Under the pieces are notes generated by a model. The model was not told where the DNA came from, searched no databases, and was given only the letters and a program-made list of their open reading frames with translations. DNA of 64,000 nucleotides, taken from positions 66,222,914-66,286,913 of the forward strand of contig CM063109.1 of NCBI GenBank assembly GCA_031841125.1. Reading direction: 5' to 3'. The position numbers and the translations under genes are program-made. Shown here in pieces: positions 44,398 to 56,100 of this stretch (the first letter of the stretch is position 1; every line of letters starts with the position of its first letter). This DNA is from Acanthococcus lagerstroemiae (Eukaryota; Arthropoda; Insecta; Hemiptera; Eriococcidae).

Positions 44398-46709
44398 TCA
44401 CGAAGGATTCGAAGCATCGTTTTCTTCTTCCATATGCTCTTTAAAGAATCCCTTTTCCGTTGGGCATTCCCGAATCGTTATTGTATTCAAGTCGACTTGG
44501 ACGTCAGTAATAAAGACCTTGTCAGCCACTGGATTTTTCATTCTCCAGTACTCATGTCCTGGATTTGTTAAAACAGTTTTGAACATAACTGGAGTAGATT
44601 TTTTCGCATCTTCTACAGTTGCACCGTTAAGTTTCACTGAGCCGGTGTTAAGTTCATTATCACAAACGGATCCCGTCGAGCTGACTAGTTCAGACTGTTT
44701 CGTATCTATATTACTTTTTTGCCCCGAGTCTTCTGTTTTCCCCAGTTGGTTTTCAGCTTTTCCATTTTTCACACTTCCTGAATCCAAAGGCGTTACTACA
44801 GTAGATGACTGATCATTATTTTTAGAAGAAACAGGTGAAGATTTTTCAATTCTACTCTGTATTTTCGATTCAGGTGTTGTCTTTTCTTTACTTTCGGCTG
44901 GTGGTTTCTTATGATCGACTTTAGCACAGATATCGCTTTCCTAGAAACATAGAAATGACAAACGAACATTATAAGCATAAATGTTATCAGACAATTTCAA
45001 TTTATTGTTATCAACTAATTAAGCTAGGTAAACTGTTGAAATTGGCGCACATTATTTTTCGAACTATTTGAGAAAGGTTTAAGTTCGCGAACCGGTGACT
45101 GCGTTACTTCTCCAGCTGTACGGCTTGTGTTCGTGAAGTCGAATTGTGACTGATCTTTAGCGGAACTTTCTTGTGGACTAACGGATGCTGCCTTTTTTAA
45201 ATGTAGTTTGTTGGGCGTCTGCAATGTAGTGCACTAACATTTTAACAGTTATATTATAAATGCAAGAGAATCTTATTCTTTAGTTCACACTGCATACTTA
45301 AGACCGCGTTTACATTTCAAAATACAGACCTCTGACGACGGAGACTGAGGTGTTTTATTCCCATTAGCGGCTGGACACAATTTCGATGTCTTCGAAGCTG
45401 TGTTCGGAGGACTGGTAGTAATTTTCACTCCAATTTTTCCTGATTCTTTAGGAAACAATTTGGACAGCACTTCTGCTTTACGTTTGGTACCAGACGATTC
45501 TTTCCGTTTCGCTAAAGGAACTGATTCTTCACTACTATCGCTATCATCAACATCGGATTCGGCTCTGTCTTTTCTAGGGGTTTTCGTAGGTTTCTTCTCA
45601 TTATCTTCTTCTTCTAGGTGTATGAATATTTATAATATTGAGCTGGAGTGTTTACAAATGAACCAGGTTAAACCTAATGAATTTCAGTCAGTTACACAAT
45701 ACCTTCGTGAGGTCGTTTATTATTTTGATTCGTTTCGGACGTTTTTGCAATCGACTTTTTAAGAGGTGGTTGCTGCTCACTTTCATCTAAACTATCTTCA
45801 CCTACAGAAGTGTCATCTGCTGGCGGTGTTTCATCAACATCACTGCGTATGAGTTCAGGAGGTTCGCTTGCAACAGGCTAAAAAAAAAGCAGTTCAGCAT
45901 TTTAGAAACACGTTTTTTCAACTTTACAACTTATAATATTGAGCATGCGATACAAAAACTAATCATGGTGATTTACTTGATGTGATTTTTTTCGGCCCCC
46001 TCTCTTGTTTGAAGGTGTTTCATTCTTTTGTCTGCAAAACATGAGTGCAAAAAAAACTTTGTTACTTATTCCCTCATGACTCAGAAACATGCCGTTGAAA
46101 CAAGGATACGTAGTGAATATGGATTGATTGTGGACTCTCATAAACGTTATCAACAAAATGTACTTATTTTGTTCTTTACATTAACGTATTGTGCACTGCA
46201 CTGGGCAACAATACAGAGATTGAAATATTTGCTTAAAATATGTAGGAATAGATAATTCAGTGATCATCTTACTGTTTGTTGAATATATCAATCAGATGAG
46301 GATCGAGTATGTTTTCTTCTGGTTCCCAAGTACTATCCCTGAAATTGCATAGGAAATGATTGAAAATTACTGAATAATATGCACAGTAGACAATCTGATC
46401 GTGTACCGTAATCCTAAATCTCTGGTATTCGACGATTAAAAGCGAAGTTCATAGCAAATTTGATATCATAAACCAATATTAGGAAACTCACTGATCACCC
46501 CAGCCTTTCCATTTCACGAAGTACTCGGTTTTGCCCTGCAACAGAGTAGAAAACTCAACCGTCAGCTCATAGTTGGAATCTCACTTCTTCTGTTGTTTTA
46601 ATACTGAATTAAGCACAGTAGTTGTAGAAATTAAAATATCAAAACCATGACTTACTTTCCTCATACGTTTCTTCATTATCTTCTCGACTGCGTAAACTTT
46701 GTCACTCAT
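44398..46709 (-). CDS. Pc: Polycomb/CBX chromodomain protein, 8 exons
   Basis: Exons: 46656-46709, 46492-46535, 46273-46338, 45977-46031, 45703-45877, 45330-45613, about 45051-45218 (its 3' end is unsure because the donor is weak), and 44398-44940. The chain codes about 462 aa. The chromodomain covers residues 4-52: VYAVEKIMKKRMRKGKTEYF, VKWKGWGDQDSTWEPEENIL. Tyr6, Trp27 and Trp30 are the aromatic cage that holds trimethyl-lysine (H3K27me3). The middle is Lys/Ser/Glu-rich and disordered. Near the C-terminus, HEYWRMKNPVADKVFITDVQ and NTITIRECPTEKGFFKE form the Pc box that binds RING1/Sce in PRC1. Chromodomain plus C-box separates Polycomb from HP1, which would have a chromoshadow domain; none is present. 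The first ATG is at 46707-46709. Confidence 0.88.
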
Positions 46710-47579
46710 ATTGATAAGGTTGGAAACTGTGTTAATCAGAATCTAGTATTTAATTAAGAAAAGTAACAAAATAAAATGTAATTGGTTTACATTTTTTAGC
46801 CGGAAAAATACGGATGAATCGACGCTATCAGCAATCAATTCCGAATTCATATCAAACATTATCACCCGTTATTTAGTAGGTAGCAGGCTAGGCAACACGC
46901 GCAACACAATAAACATTAAAATGACGTAAATGACAATGACATCAGTTGGGCTCATCATGTCATCATATCTGGTAACACTGATTATTAGTGATGTTACCGC
47001 CACTATCCGCAATACACGAATTATCACTAAATCGTTAGATGTACCGGAGGTGAAGTGCAACGAGACGGGGAGTGCGTTCGCACTGAAACGAAGATTACGG
47101 AGACGGATTTGCAATTGGCGGAGACATTTCGATTTAAAAATTCCAAATCCCGATAGTATTAAAACTCAAACACGAACATCAGATTTTACGATAAAAATGT
47201 AAACATACTGTGATTGGTGGACACTAAAATAAAGTACGCATCATTGAACTCTCAGTGTGAAACCACCTATCTTGCCCCTTGGAAATTTGGGCGGAATCGA
47301 CTTTAGTCGGATTGGGCATCGACGGACACTTTTGCAAACAATATGGCGTATGCGCATACTTGGTTTTTATAGGTGCTCTAACGTCACCGAGTGAGCGCTA
47401 TTACATCATGGTTACTATTAGCAAAAATACCCATCTTGGTTCCAGTTTCCAGGCGGCAAAGAGTTTTCAAAGTTGCGGTAGCCCGGTAGCCCATAGCCCT
47501 GCGCTGAAGAGGTGATCCTGGCTCTGGAGTTCTCCACAGAACAAAATTCGAACGGCAAAGGTTGCTTGGTGTAACCCTA

Positions 47580-48037
47580 AGGCCTTGAGCATGGGTTGGG
47601 CGTTGAGCGAGCGGTAAGCAATGAGCGTTGAAGCGCTACGCTTATCTCCCAGGTGTTATGGCTGGTGCAGCGGTGCAGCCATGGGATGAGAGAAAGGGCA
47701 GGTAATCATGTCTACAAGGAAACTACTGTATTAATAATAATGATTATTATTTTAAATAATAAATTGAAAAAAATTCCGCAGACTATTTTTAAGAACAGAA
47801 ATTTGCTGTACCTAGCATAATAATTGATAACAATAAAAATACTGAAAACGCTCAGCGCTGACGCTCAAATATCAAAAGTTTTTGATATTGAGCGCAACTG
47901 TCAGCAACAATAGTTTCTTCCGCTCTACCAACGCTCGACTCGGGTCCAGTTTTATAGTTTTATGTGATTTTGATATTCTGAGTGGTAACGCTCACCGCTT
48001 ACCGCTCGCTCAACGCCCAACCCGTGTTTGAGGCCTT
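47580..48037. mobile_element. 458-bp MITE with 40-bp inverted ends
   Basis: 47580-47619 (starting AGGCCTTGAGCATGGGTTGG) and 47998-48037 are inverted with a few mismatches. GAGCG words (GTTGAGCGAGCGG, ATGAGCGTTGAAGCG) recur inside. No target duplication or transposase was seen. Confidence 0.75.
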
Positions 48038-48137
48038 TAGACAATAGAGAATAATGGACTAGTAATAGTGATAAGAATTACACAGGTTTGGCTGCACTGA
48101 CTTCTACATTTGTGCTAAACCCTTAACCCTTGTATCC

Positions 48138-48415
48138 AGTGTTCGGACGGGGAATTCCCGTTTCCAATTTCCGGGAACGAATTCCCGGAAATTGGCGTTC
48201 CCGTTCCCGGCTCTAAACTGGCATTCTCGTTCCCAGCTCTAAACTACTCTAAACTATTCCCGAATTCCCGATCCGTTAACACTTAACACTGCTGATAAGT
48301 TAGTGTTGATAACAATGATAAGAAAAGAATGTAGAATACAAATCCGCCGGGAATTCCCAATGGGATTCCCATTCCCGAAAAATAGCTGGGAATTCCCGGG
48401 AACGTCCAAACACTG
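48138..48415. mobile_element. hAT-type MITE 6, word GGGAATTCCCG
   Basis: The ends CAGTGTTCGGACG and CGTCCAAACACTG are inverted with one mismatch. They are flanked by a perfect 8-bp duplication CTTGTATC (48130-48137 and 48416-48423). The interior is built from GGGAATTCCCG, itself a palindrome, and its variants (TTCCCGGGAAC, GGAATTCCCGGAAATT). It has no coding frame. Confidence 0.92.
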
Positions 48416-48606
48416 CTTGTATCCTTGTCCTTCCCTTTATTCCTTTATTCTTTTATCTCTTCATCTTTACCGTTACTTTTGAACCCTTCCAAACTATGCG
48501 TCCTCGTTTATCTCTTGTACTCTCTTGCGTTCTCTTATAATGGGTAAACTAAAACAATGTACAGTGTTAAAAATATGTAATTAAAAAATTTGACATAAAT
48601 GAATTT

Positions 48607-49066
48607 TCATTTAACACTACCAGTGCTGAAACCTGAACTAAGCTCTTCTGCGGTACTACTAGAGCTTGAACCCAACTTTGAAGGTATAGATTTTTTTAAA
48701 CTACCAAAATTGCTAAAATTCGCAAATTTCGATGTACCTGGTTTGCTTTTTCCGAAACTGTTACCAAAACTACTGGAACTTGAACCGAACTTCGATGTGA
48801 CTTGTTTATTTTTCCCAAGTAGATTACTAGAAGTACTACCAGTGCTGAAACCTGAACTAAGCTCTTCTACGTCTTCTATCTCTTCAACAACTTCTTCTTC
48901 AATTACTTTTCTTTTACCCAATATAGACTGAACTAGCTGTTCATCTTTCTCTTGTTGAAGCTCGAGCAACTTTTCTTTCACTTCAGTTGTATTATACTTC
49001 GCAAGTAACGAATTAAAATCGGTGTTATAGTGCCTTCGGTTCAAATCTTTGAGCGTTTCTTTCTTC
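48607..49066 (-). CDS. 3' exon of an unrecognised Ser/Phe-rich protein
   Basis: The frame is open from a likely splice acceptor (GCTGACAG, exon starting at 49066) to a TGA at 48607. There is no ATG at its head, so it is read as a terminal exon; an upstream exon between 49070 and the dynactin 3' end was not found. The peptide starts KKETLKDLNRRHYNTDFNSL, has a charged helical stretch (KEKLLELQQEKDEQLVQSIL, then GKRKVIEEE) and an acidic patch. It ends in low-complexity Ser/Gly/Phe sequence in which EELSSGFSTGS occurs twice. The two occurrences share a 31-bp identical DNA segment (48618-48648 region and 48839-48869 region). I do not recognise the family. A retrocopy fragment is possible. Confidence 0.5.
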
Positions 49067-49084
49067 CTGTCAGCTCACATGGAT

Positions 49085-49330
49085 AATGTTAAACAAAAGA
49101 CGCTCAAGCGACAAAATCTGTTTTTTGAGAAAACGTAACATTAAAAGCCAATGAATAATGCCGGTTTACGGACATGGCATTTACTGATTACCTTTTCTCA
49201 ATATGGGTACACTTTTTGTATTGGGGCCCAATTTTGAAAAATGTCTACTTTTTACGTTCTTTCAATTTTATACTAATAACTCATTTTGTCAGTAAATGTC
49301 GCTTGAGAGTTTCTTGCTCAACAGCGTCCA
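49085..49330 (-). repeat. Dispersed repeat family A, copy 4
   Basis: Inverted relative to the copy at 20938. It carries AAGCGACAAAATCTG, AACATTAAAAGCCAATGAAT, GGTACACTTTTTGTATTGGG and TGTCGCTTGAGAG, ending CAACAGCGTCC. In this copy CAAGCGACA at the left and TGTCGCTTG at the right suggest short inverted ends. Confidence 0.8.
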
Positions 49331-49334
49331 TATG

Positions 49335-50180
49335 TAAAACTATCTGCTATAATGAATAATGCCAACTTTTTTTCAATTTCGGGGTTTACATAAATTCTTT
49401 GTAGATAATTTACTAAACAAAAATGTGTAGCACATGTCAAGTAGACAGATGGTCTGTGGGTTATACAACAGATATACTGGATCGAGAATTTTGATCCGAA
49501 CTAGTCCGAAGATTCAGAGTTCAACTACGCGGATGTTGGATTCCTTCTCGCACAATAGAACTTAGTTTCATAGGATTAGTTTGGCTTCAAATTTTCAATC
49601 CAACATTCTCTCAGACGGTGGCAGAAGTGTTCACTAGTCTAGTCTCTTCCTCTGAAATGACATTATATGGTAATTTACGCGAGCGCATTTTGAGGGTAGA
49701 TTAGTCTTCTCGTAACTCAACTCATAGTGATCCAGAATTCGCTCAAATATTCTATGGTCTCCTGACTCGGGCTTGATCCGAGTTTTTGTTAAAACATCTA
49801 CCGTAAATGCTCCACAACTCAGATTCTGATGCATACAGGGACGCACCGTGCGATAGAGGGAGAGGGAGCTCCCCCCCTCCCGTAGAAAATTTTTTATCCA
49901 GCAGTTGAGAAAATTTACTATTTTAGTCAGGCGAAGTTGAGACATCTCTATTCTGAATCTAGAGCCTTCGATTTGAACATCTCCACTCACAACATAAAGA
50001 AACCGATTCAACAAACTCGTTAGGAAAAAAATTTATATCGATTATAAATTACTTATATGTCTATTTATCACAATATTCGATCAGGTATTAAACAACGTAC
50101 AAAATTTCAAAAGCGTTTTCCCCCGACGTTGCTCCAAAGTCTTAAAATTCATAACAATTATTTGAACAATAAATTAAGTT
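49335..50180. other. Between unknown 3' exon and dynactin stop
   Basis: About 850 bp. A 126-codon minus-strand frame at 49634-50014 has no recognised domain and partly overlaps what should be the dynactin 3' UTR. A G/C run typical of local repeats lies at 49858-49885. No gene called. Confidence 0.5.
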
Positions 50181-50183
50181 TGA

Positions 50184-53100
50184 TTAAAAGCTGATCTCTT
50201 TAAATTTATCGAATAATTCGTTGATATTTTTCATACGGACAGTAAGCGGTATTTCACCGGGATTGGGGAATTCTTCACCGCACGGAACGATTAACTTACC
50301 AATCATTGGAAGCGTTTTTCCTTCCAAAGCCTGAAATGTTTTGGTTAATTTTAGAAGTCATAATACTGAAGGATTTATAAACAGCTACGCTGACTACCAT
50401 GAAGGCCAAGCTAGAAGATTAAAACTGACCACTACCTTTTTAGTTTCCGGGGTAGGGAAGGTAGTTAAATCTGTTACTATTTGACTTCCAGGTCTTTTCT
50501 TCATCACCATCCTGGCAAACTCACCCTAGAAATTGAGAATTACTTCTTTACTCATCTGGTAACATTAATTAACATCACAAAGAGAAACGCGATACGCTAA
50601 TATCGTGTACGCGGTACCTGTAACTCGCCGAGTCGATTTTTCAAACGATTCGCTTGATTCACTTGTTCCACTAAATGCATATACGGCTGATTTTTATCCA
50701 ACGTCGGTCTGACCCCGGGCGTTCGTTTGCTGATATCCACAACTTTAACACACGTTAAAGTATTGTAAAGATCCTGCAAACACAATAATCAGTCTTCTTA
50801 TTAGATATTTTCACCATCTACAGCCAAATGGCAAGTTTGGAACAAAAACTTACAGCAATTAGTTGTCTTATGCTCTTTTCCAAAATCAAAATATCCTTGT
50901 CGATTTCTGAATCTTGTTTGAACATCTACACATTACGCATCAAAAGTAATTACAGTAAATACGAGTGAACTGGAATGAATACGGTCACACGCATGAGATG
51001 GGAAACAAAGAGATACTCACTGGTATAGGCTCCAGACTCAACAATAATTTCTTATAGTATTTCGTTTCCAATTTAGATCTAGCTTCGCGTTCTCGGGACA
51101 AAGCACTGCGCAGGGCTTTGATCTCGTTCAACAGTAGTGGACATTCTACGACTTGATTCTGAGTCGACATCGAAGACGACAAATTACCAATACTCATATT
51201 ACCACCTGTAATTTCAAGTTCGAAACTTGAATATACGCGCGAGAAAAATAAATTCGCCACTACATGCTATACAACATGCACATACTCGATGCCGTTGCAT
51301 TCTTCACAATGCCATCGATTAGCACTTTTTTCGAGTACGATTTCAATTTATCTTTGAGCTCGCCCTTCTCGCATTCCAGCGCGTCTATATCCGCCTGCAG
51401 GTGGTCCATTGTCTCTTCGAACTTGGTCTCTTTACGTTTCATTAACTCATTAGCCTCATCTAATTTTCGCTGCAAAAAAGGGAAAAAAAAACTCGTAAGT
51501 AACTTTTCACGCGTACAAGTGAGAATGTGGATCAGACGATCGAGTACCTGTAATTTCTGAACTGTCAACTCGTAATCGCGAACTGCACTCGCCAATTTAC
51601 CGTCGCTATTGGCCAGTTTCTTCTCGGCCAGATCCTTGCGTATGTTGAGCTCTCCGATTTCCTCTTGCTTGATTTTCAACAGCATTTTCAGTTCCTTGAT
51701 GTCGTTGTCTTTAGCGTCCAATTTAGAGCGCAAAGCTTTGGTCTGTTCCAGTTCACTTTTCACTTGCGCGGCCCTCGCCAGAATCGGCGGTAACGTCTGC
51801 AAGTCCGTCTTCATCGTTAACAACGAAGAACCCAACAGGCACAAAATTCATTCATAATCGTCAGTGAACTCACCTTCTCCGGTTTATCGGATGCCGGTGA
51901 AAACGAGTCCGCTTCCTGCATAGCCTGAGCAATATTCGCGACTTCGTTGGCGAAATAATTCATCGAGTTTTTCAAACAAGCGATGGGACCGTTGCCCGGC
52001 ATTTCGTCGACGAACGTTTTCTCACAGGCGGAAGTCGATATTTCCAGTAGCTTTTCAGGTGACAAGGATATATCATCTTAAACAGACAAACGAACAAAAA
52101 AATCATGATCGAAAACTTCGAGAACTCCGAACGGTAGGAACGGGAAACTTATAATTACCGGTGGTCAACGCGATCTGACTGAACGCGGTCTTGGCGATTT
52201 CTCTCAACGCTTTGGTCAATTTGCTAGCACAAATACTGGTTTTCAACAGGTTCGTGGCCAGTTCCGGAACAGGAAGTGTAACCGCATTCTGATATGCAGA
52301 TATTCTTCTTCTGATCTGTTTCAAGTGCTGCTGCATCACTTCGGCCACAGTCGCCAAATGCTGACACAACGGTGACAAATCGCTAGTGTCGTCGTGCTAA
52401 AACGACGAGCCAAGTTTAACATTAATAATGCGCGAAACGATCGAGTCGAATTTCAGTTTCCCAATCAGTTGATCGGCTTACTTGTATCAACGCCTGAACA
52501 ATGGCCACATCGGTACGGATACTGTCGCAGGCAGTCGAAAACGCGACCGTATGATCCAACAGCAATTTGGTCTGATGCAGGCACTTATCCCCGGAGGACA
52601 GTAACAATAACGTGTGCATCGTATTGAAATAGGTAACACATTTTTCTAGATTGTCAGTGCGAACATTCTCATCCAACTGCGAAAGCGGTACACAATGCGA
52701 ATTATATTTTACACGAAATTACGACTTAGGAAATAATTAACATGCTTTGCCCTCTTGTTACTCTAAGATTCACTTATGCCAGAGAAGATATCGGGTCCAG
52801 CAGCTTCGTTCTACATTCTATTTCCTGGATGAAGGAGAAGCGGTCAGCATGCAAGATGCCAATGTTTCTACGCATCCAATGGAATTTACTTTACATACTA
52901 TCTAACTGATCTGGCTTCACAGAAAGAACAGTGAAGTCATAATATTAGGAAACAAAGGACAGGATATATATTTTTTAAACTGCATAATTACAGACAACGA
53001 ATAGAACCACACGATTAAACAGGTTCACCAAACAGTACTACTCTCGACTGTGACTACAAGACCACAAGAGAGAATTCTCATTTAGGGTACTCCACTGATG

Positions 53101-56100
53101 ATAGCGTAACAGCCGGAAGCGCTCTGGACTGCAGAAGAAGAAAAAGTGAATTGGCGCACCCTACAAATGGAACAAATGAAATTTCTTTCTATGTCATTTC
53201 AACGTCGTTTCTTCGTCTCGGCAGGATATAAGCATTGCAAATCTTGGTTCTCGACTCAATTTCAAAGTCAGAAGGGAGAAGTTGAGAAGGCAAGACTTTT
53301 TATTAGGGGACTTTGCATCTGAGTCACTTCAGTATCCAAATAACTTCACGGCCAACACCAAATTTTTGAAATTTTCTAAGCAGGCAACCCACCCGCGATT
53401 TTTCTTTCAAAATGGTTAGTCGCGTGCCAGACTATCTTTCCGTCTGTCGGTTTGATTTGCTGCCGATGTTCAGTCAGGCTGGCTGGCTAAGATCCTGAAG
53501 CTTTTCTCAAGGTAGCTGACTGATGACCTGCCAGACTTGCTGCGGATTTTAGTGATCGAGATATTATCAAGCAATTTCGGATATCGATATTATCAATATC
53601 AAAGTCCCCAGATATCGATATTATCAATATCAAACCAAAAATTGAGGAAATTTTTACATAAATAAAATCATGTAAATAATTTGGTTTACTGATGTTGACG
53701 GTCGACAGAGCTCCTATAGTAATGTCTATCTGAAAATTTCACACGTACCTTAATGAACTTAATATTAAACATTGTTCCTAGGTTCCTGAACACAAGTTTA
53801 ATGATATTGATATTGAAATATAATATCGATATATCAACCTCCACGCAGATATCGATATTATCAATATCATTTGATATTTTCTCGATCACTAGCGGATTTG
53901 TCTGTCTGTGAGTTCAGCCAGGATCCTGGATTTTTCGAACTGACTACCTAGTTGTCTGTCTGTCAGACTGATTAAGAGGACTGTCTGTCAGTTTATCAGA
54001 TTTTCTACTCATTTTTCTGACAAGCTGGCTGGCCGGCTAACTGATCGACAGTCTGCCCATCTGTTAGGACTGACTAGTTTACTTGCTTATTCTTCGGTCA
54101 GGTTAGTTAACTGAGATACAAGTTGTTTTACTAGGACACGGGTTGTTTTCACTCCTACTGTTCATCAGTCTGCTGTCAGAATCCCTGACTGACTTGCTGT
54201 TCCTTTGTCTGTCTGTGAGTTTAGTTAGGCCAGGGACGTACCGAAGAATTTTCCCTAGGGGGAGGGGGTAAAAATTGTGAAAGTCCCAACTGATTCAACT
54301 CAGAATTCCCAAATATCAAAGCAAAAAAAAAGACCTTTTGACCAGCTGGATTTTTCCAACTGACTCAACTCAAACTTCCCAAGTATCAATGCAAAAGAAG
54401 AAGAACCTTTTGACTTCTGTATCAAAGCAACAAAAAAAAAATTAACTTGTTGATTTTCCCAACCTACCTGACTGGAATGGTAAATTTTCCCAACTGCTGA
54501 GTAAAAAATTCCTACGGGGGGGGGGGGGGGGCTCCGGTATTTTATAAACTGCTGGCTGATCTATCTGTCTATTCATACACTAATCTGACTGTCTGTTTGT
54601 CTGTCTGCCTGCCTACTTACCCTCCTGACAAGCTGGCTAGCTGATTTTCTGTTGGCTTGCATATTTTGAAGTCTAGCTAAAATTCTGGATTTTTCAAACA
54701 GACTGATTGGCTGATTGTTATCTTAATATCAATGGGCTATCTGCTGACCTGCCTACCTCTCTCTAGTTGATAAACTGACCTACTGGTTATCTGTTTAGCC
54801 CACCGTCTATCTGTCGGCATTCTTGACTCTCGGACTGACCAATCTACTGTCTATCGGTCTATCTTTCTGTAAGTTTAGGCTCCAAGGGGTTTTATAAACT
54901 GCTGGCTGATCTGTCTATTCATCTACTAATCTGTGTATCTGCCAGCCTACATGCCCTCCTGACAACCGACTAGCTGATTTTTTATTGGCTTGCATTTTTT
55001 AACGTCTAGCTAAGATTTTGGATTTTTCAAACAGACTGATTAGCTGATTGTTATCTTTCTATCAATGGGCTACCTGCTGACCTGCCTACCTCTCTCTAGT
55101 TAATAAACTGACCTACTGGCTATCTGTTTAGCCCACCGTCTATCTGTCTGCATTTTCGACTCTCGGGCTGACCAATCTACTGGCTATCGGTCTATCTGTA
55201 CGGTCAGTTTGGCTAAGATTCTACAATTCTCCTCAGCAAAAAAAAAGAGTGGCGGTTCGAGGTCAGTTTTTTAGTATACAGAGAAATAGAAGTTTTGCAG
55301 CTTATCCTTCTCGCCGACATTAGTAAATCCATTGGTACTGACTCCTTTTGGACACATCAAAATTCGAGAACTATGCTAATGGTACAGAGAACCCCAAAAA
55401 TTGCACACTCTAATTAAATTGTGAACATTCGACATCGTGAACGTTGGGAATAAAGTTCGGAATCCTAAGCCCTTGAAACTGAGAACATTAGAAATATTGG
55501 AAACTTTAATAACGATCATTCCGAATCTTCAATAAGGTGACCTGTCAGAATTGCAAATTTTGAAAACTGAGAATCCTGGTAATGATTGTAAGACACACAC
55601 ACACATGTGAACCATGTTAAAATTTCAAGTTACCGTCAGGGTTATAATAATTATGAATCCAGACAACTGAAAATTGTAAACTATCAAAATGTTCAGCTTT
55701 TGAAATAAAAACCCTAGGATTGTGTATACTGAGCACTACACAACCAGAAAATAACAACTGAGAGAAGGAAGTGAGGCCTTGAGTTTCAAACCATTTCTTC
55801 GACTCATCATATTTCAGAGCTCTGAAAAGTACATCAATCTTTATTTACTCACTTTATCAGTTTTTAGGAGTTCTATGTAACTATCCAGAATTTTCTCTTG
55901 TTGGCCCATTTCTGGAAGTGAAGCAGCAGTCTTCATTAATACTTCGGTACTGCACGTGTCTAACCCGTAAGTAAACTGCCGTAAAATAGCCTGCGCGTCA
56001 GAAATACCAAGCTTGCGTTAGTCATCAGCTATCAGTGAATGCAAATGACCATCTGCATTAGTAAAAACATTTCCAGACCTGGAGCAAATGTAAATGATAC

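Larger units (their letters stand above)
46720..48595. other. Intergenic between Polycomb and an unknown gene
   Basis: An open frame of 90 codons at 46930-47202 (+) lies divergent from Polycomb, but it has no recognised domain and no splice partners, so it is not called. The rest holds two inverted-repeat elements (47580-48037 and 48138-48415). Confidence 0.5.

Noticed and set aside
46930..47202. 90-codon frame divergent from Polycomb
   Set aside because: No homology recognised, no exon partners; likely chance open frame near the Polycomb promoter.
49634..50014. 126-codon minus-strand frame downstream of dynactin
   Set aside because: No domain; contains a GC-run repeat piece and lies in the expected dynactin 3' UTR.
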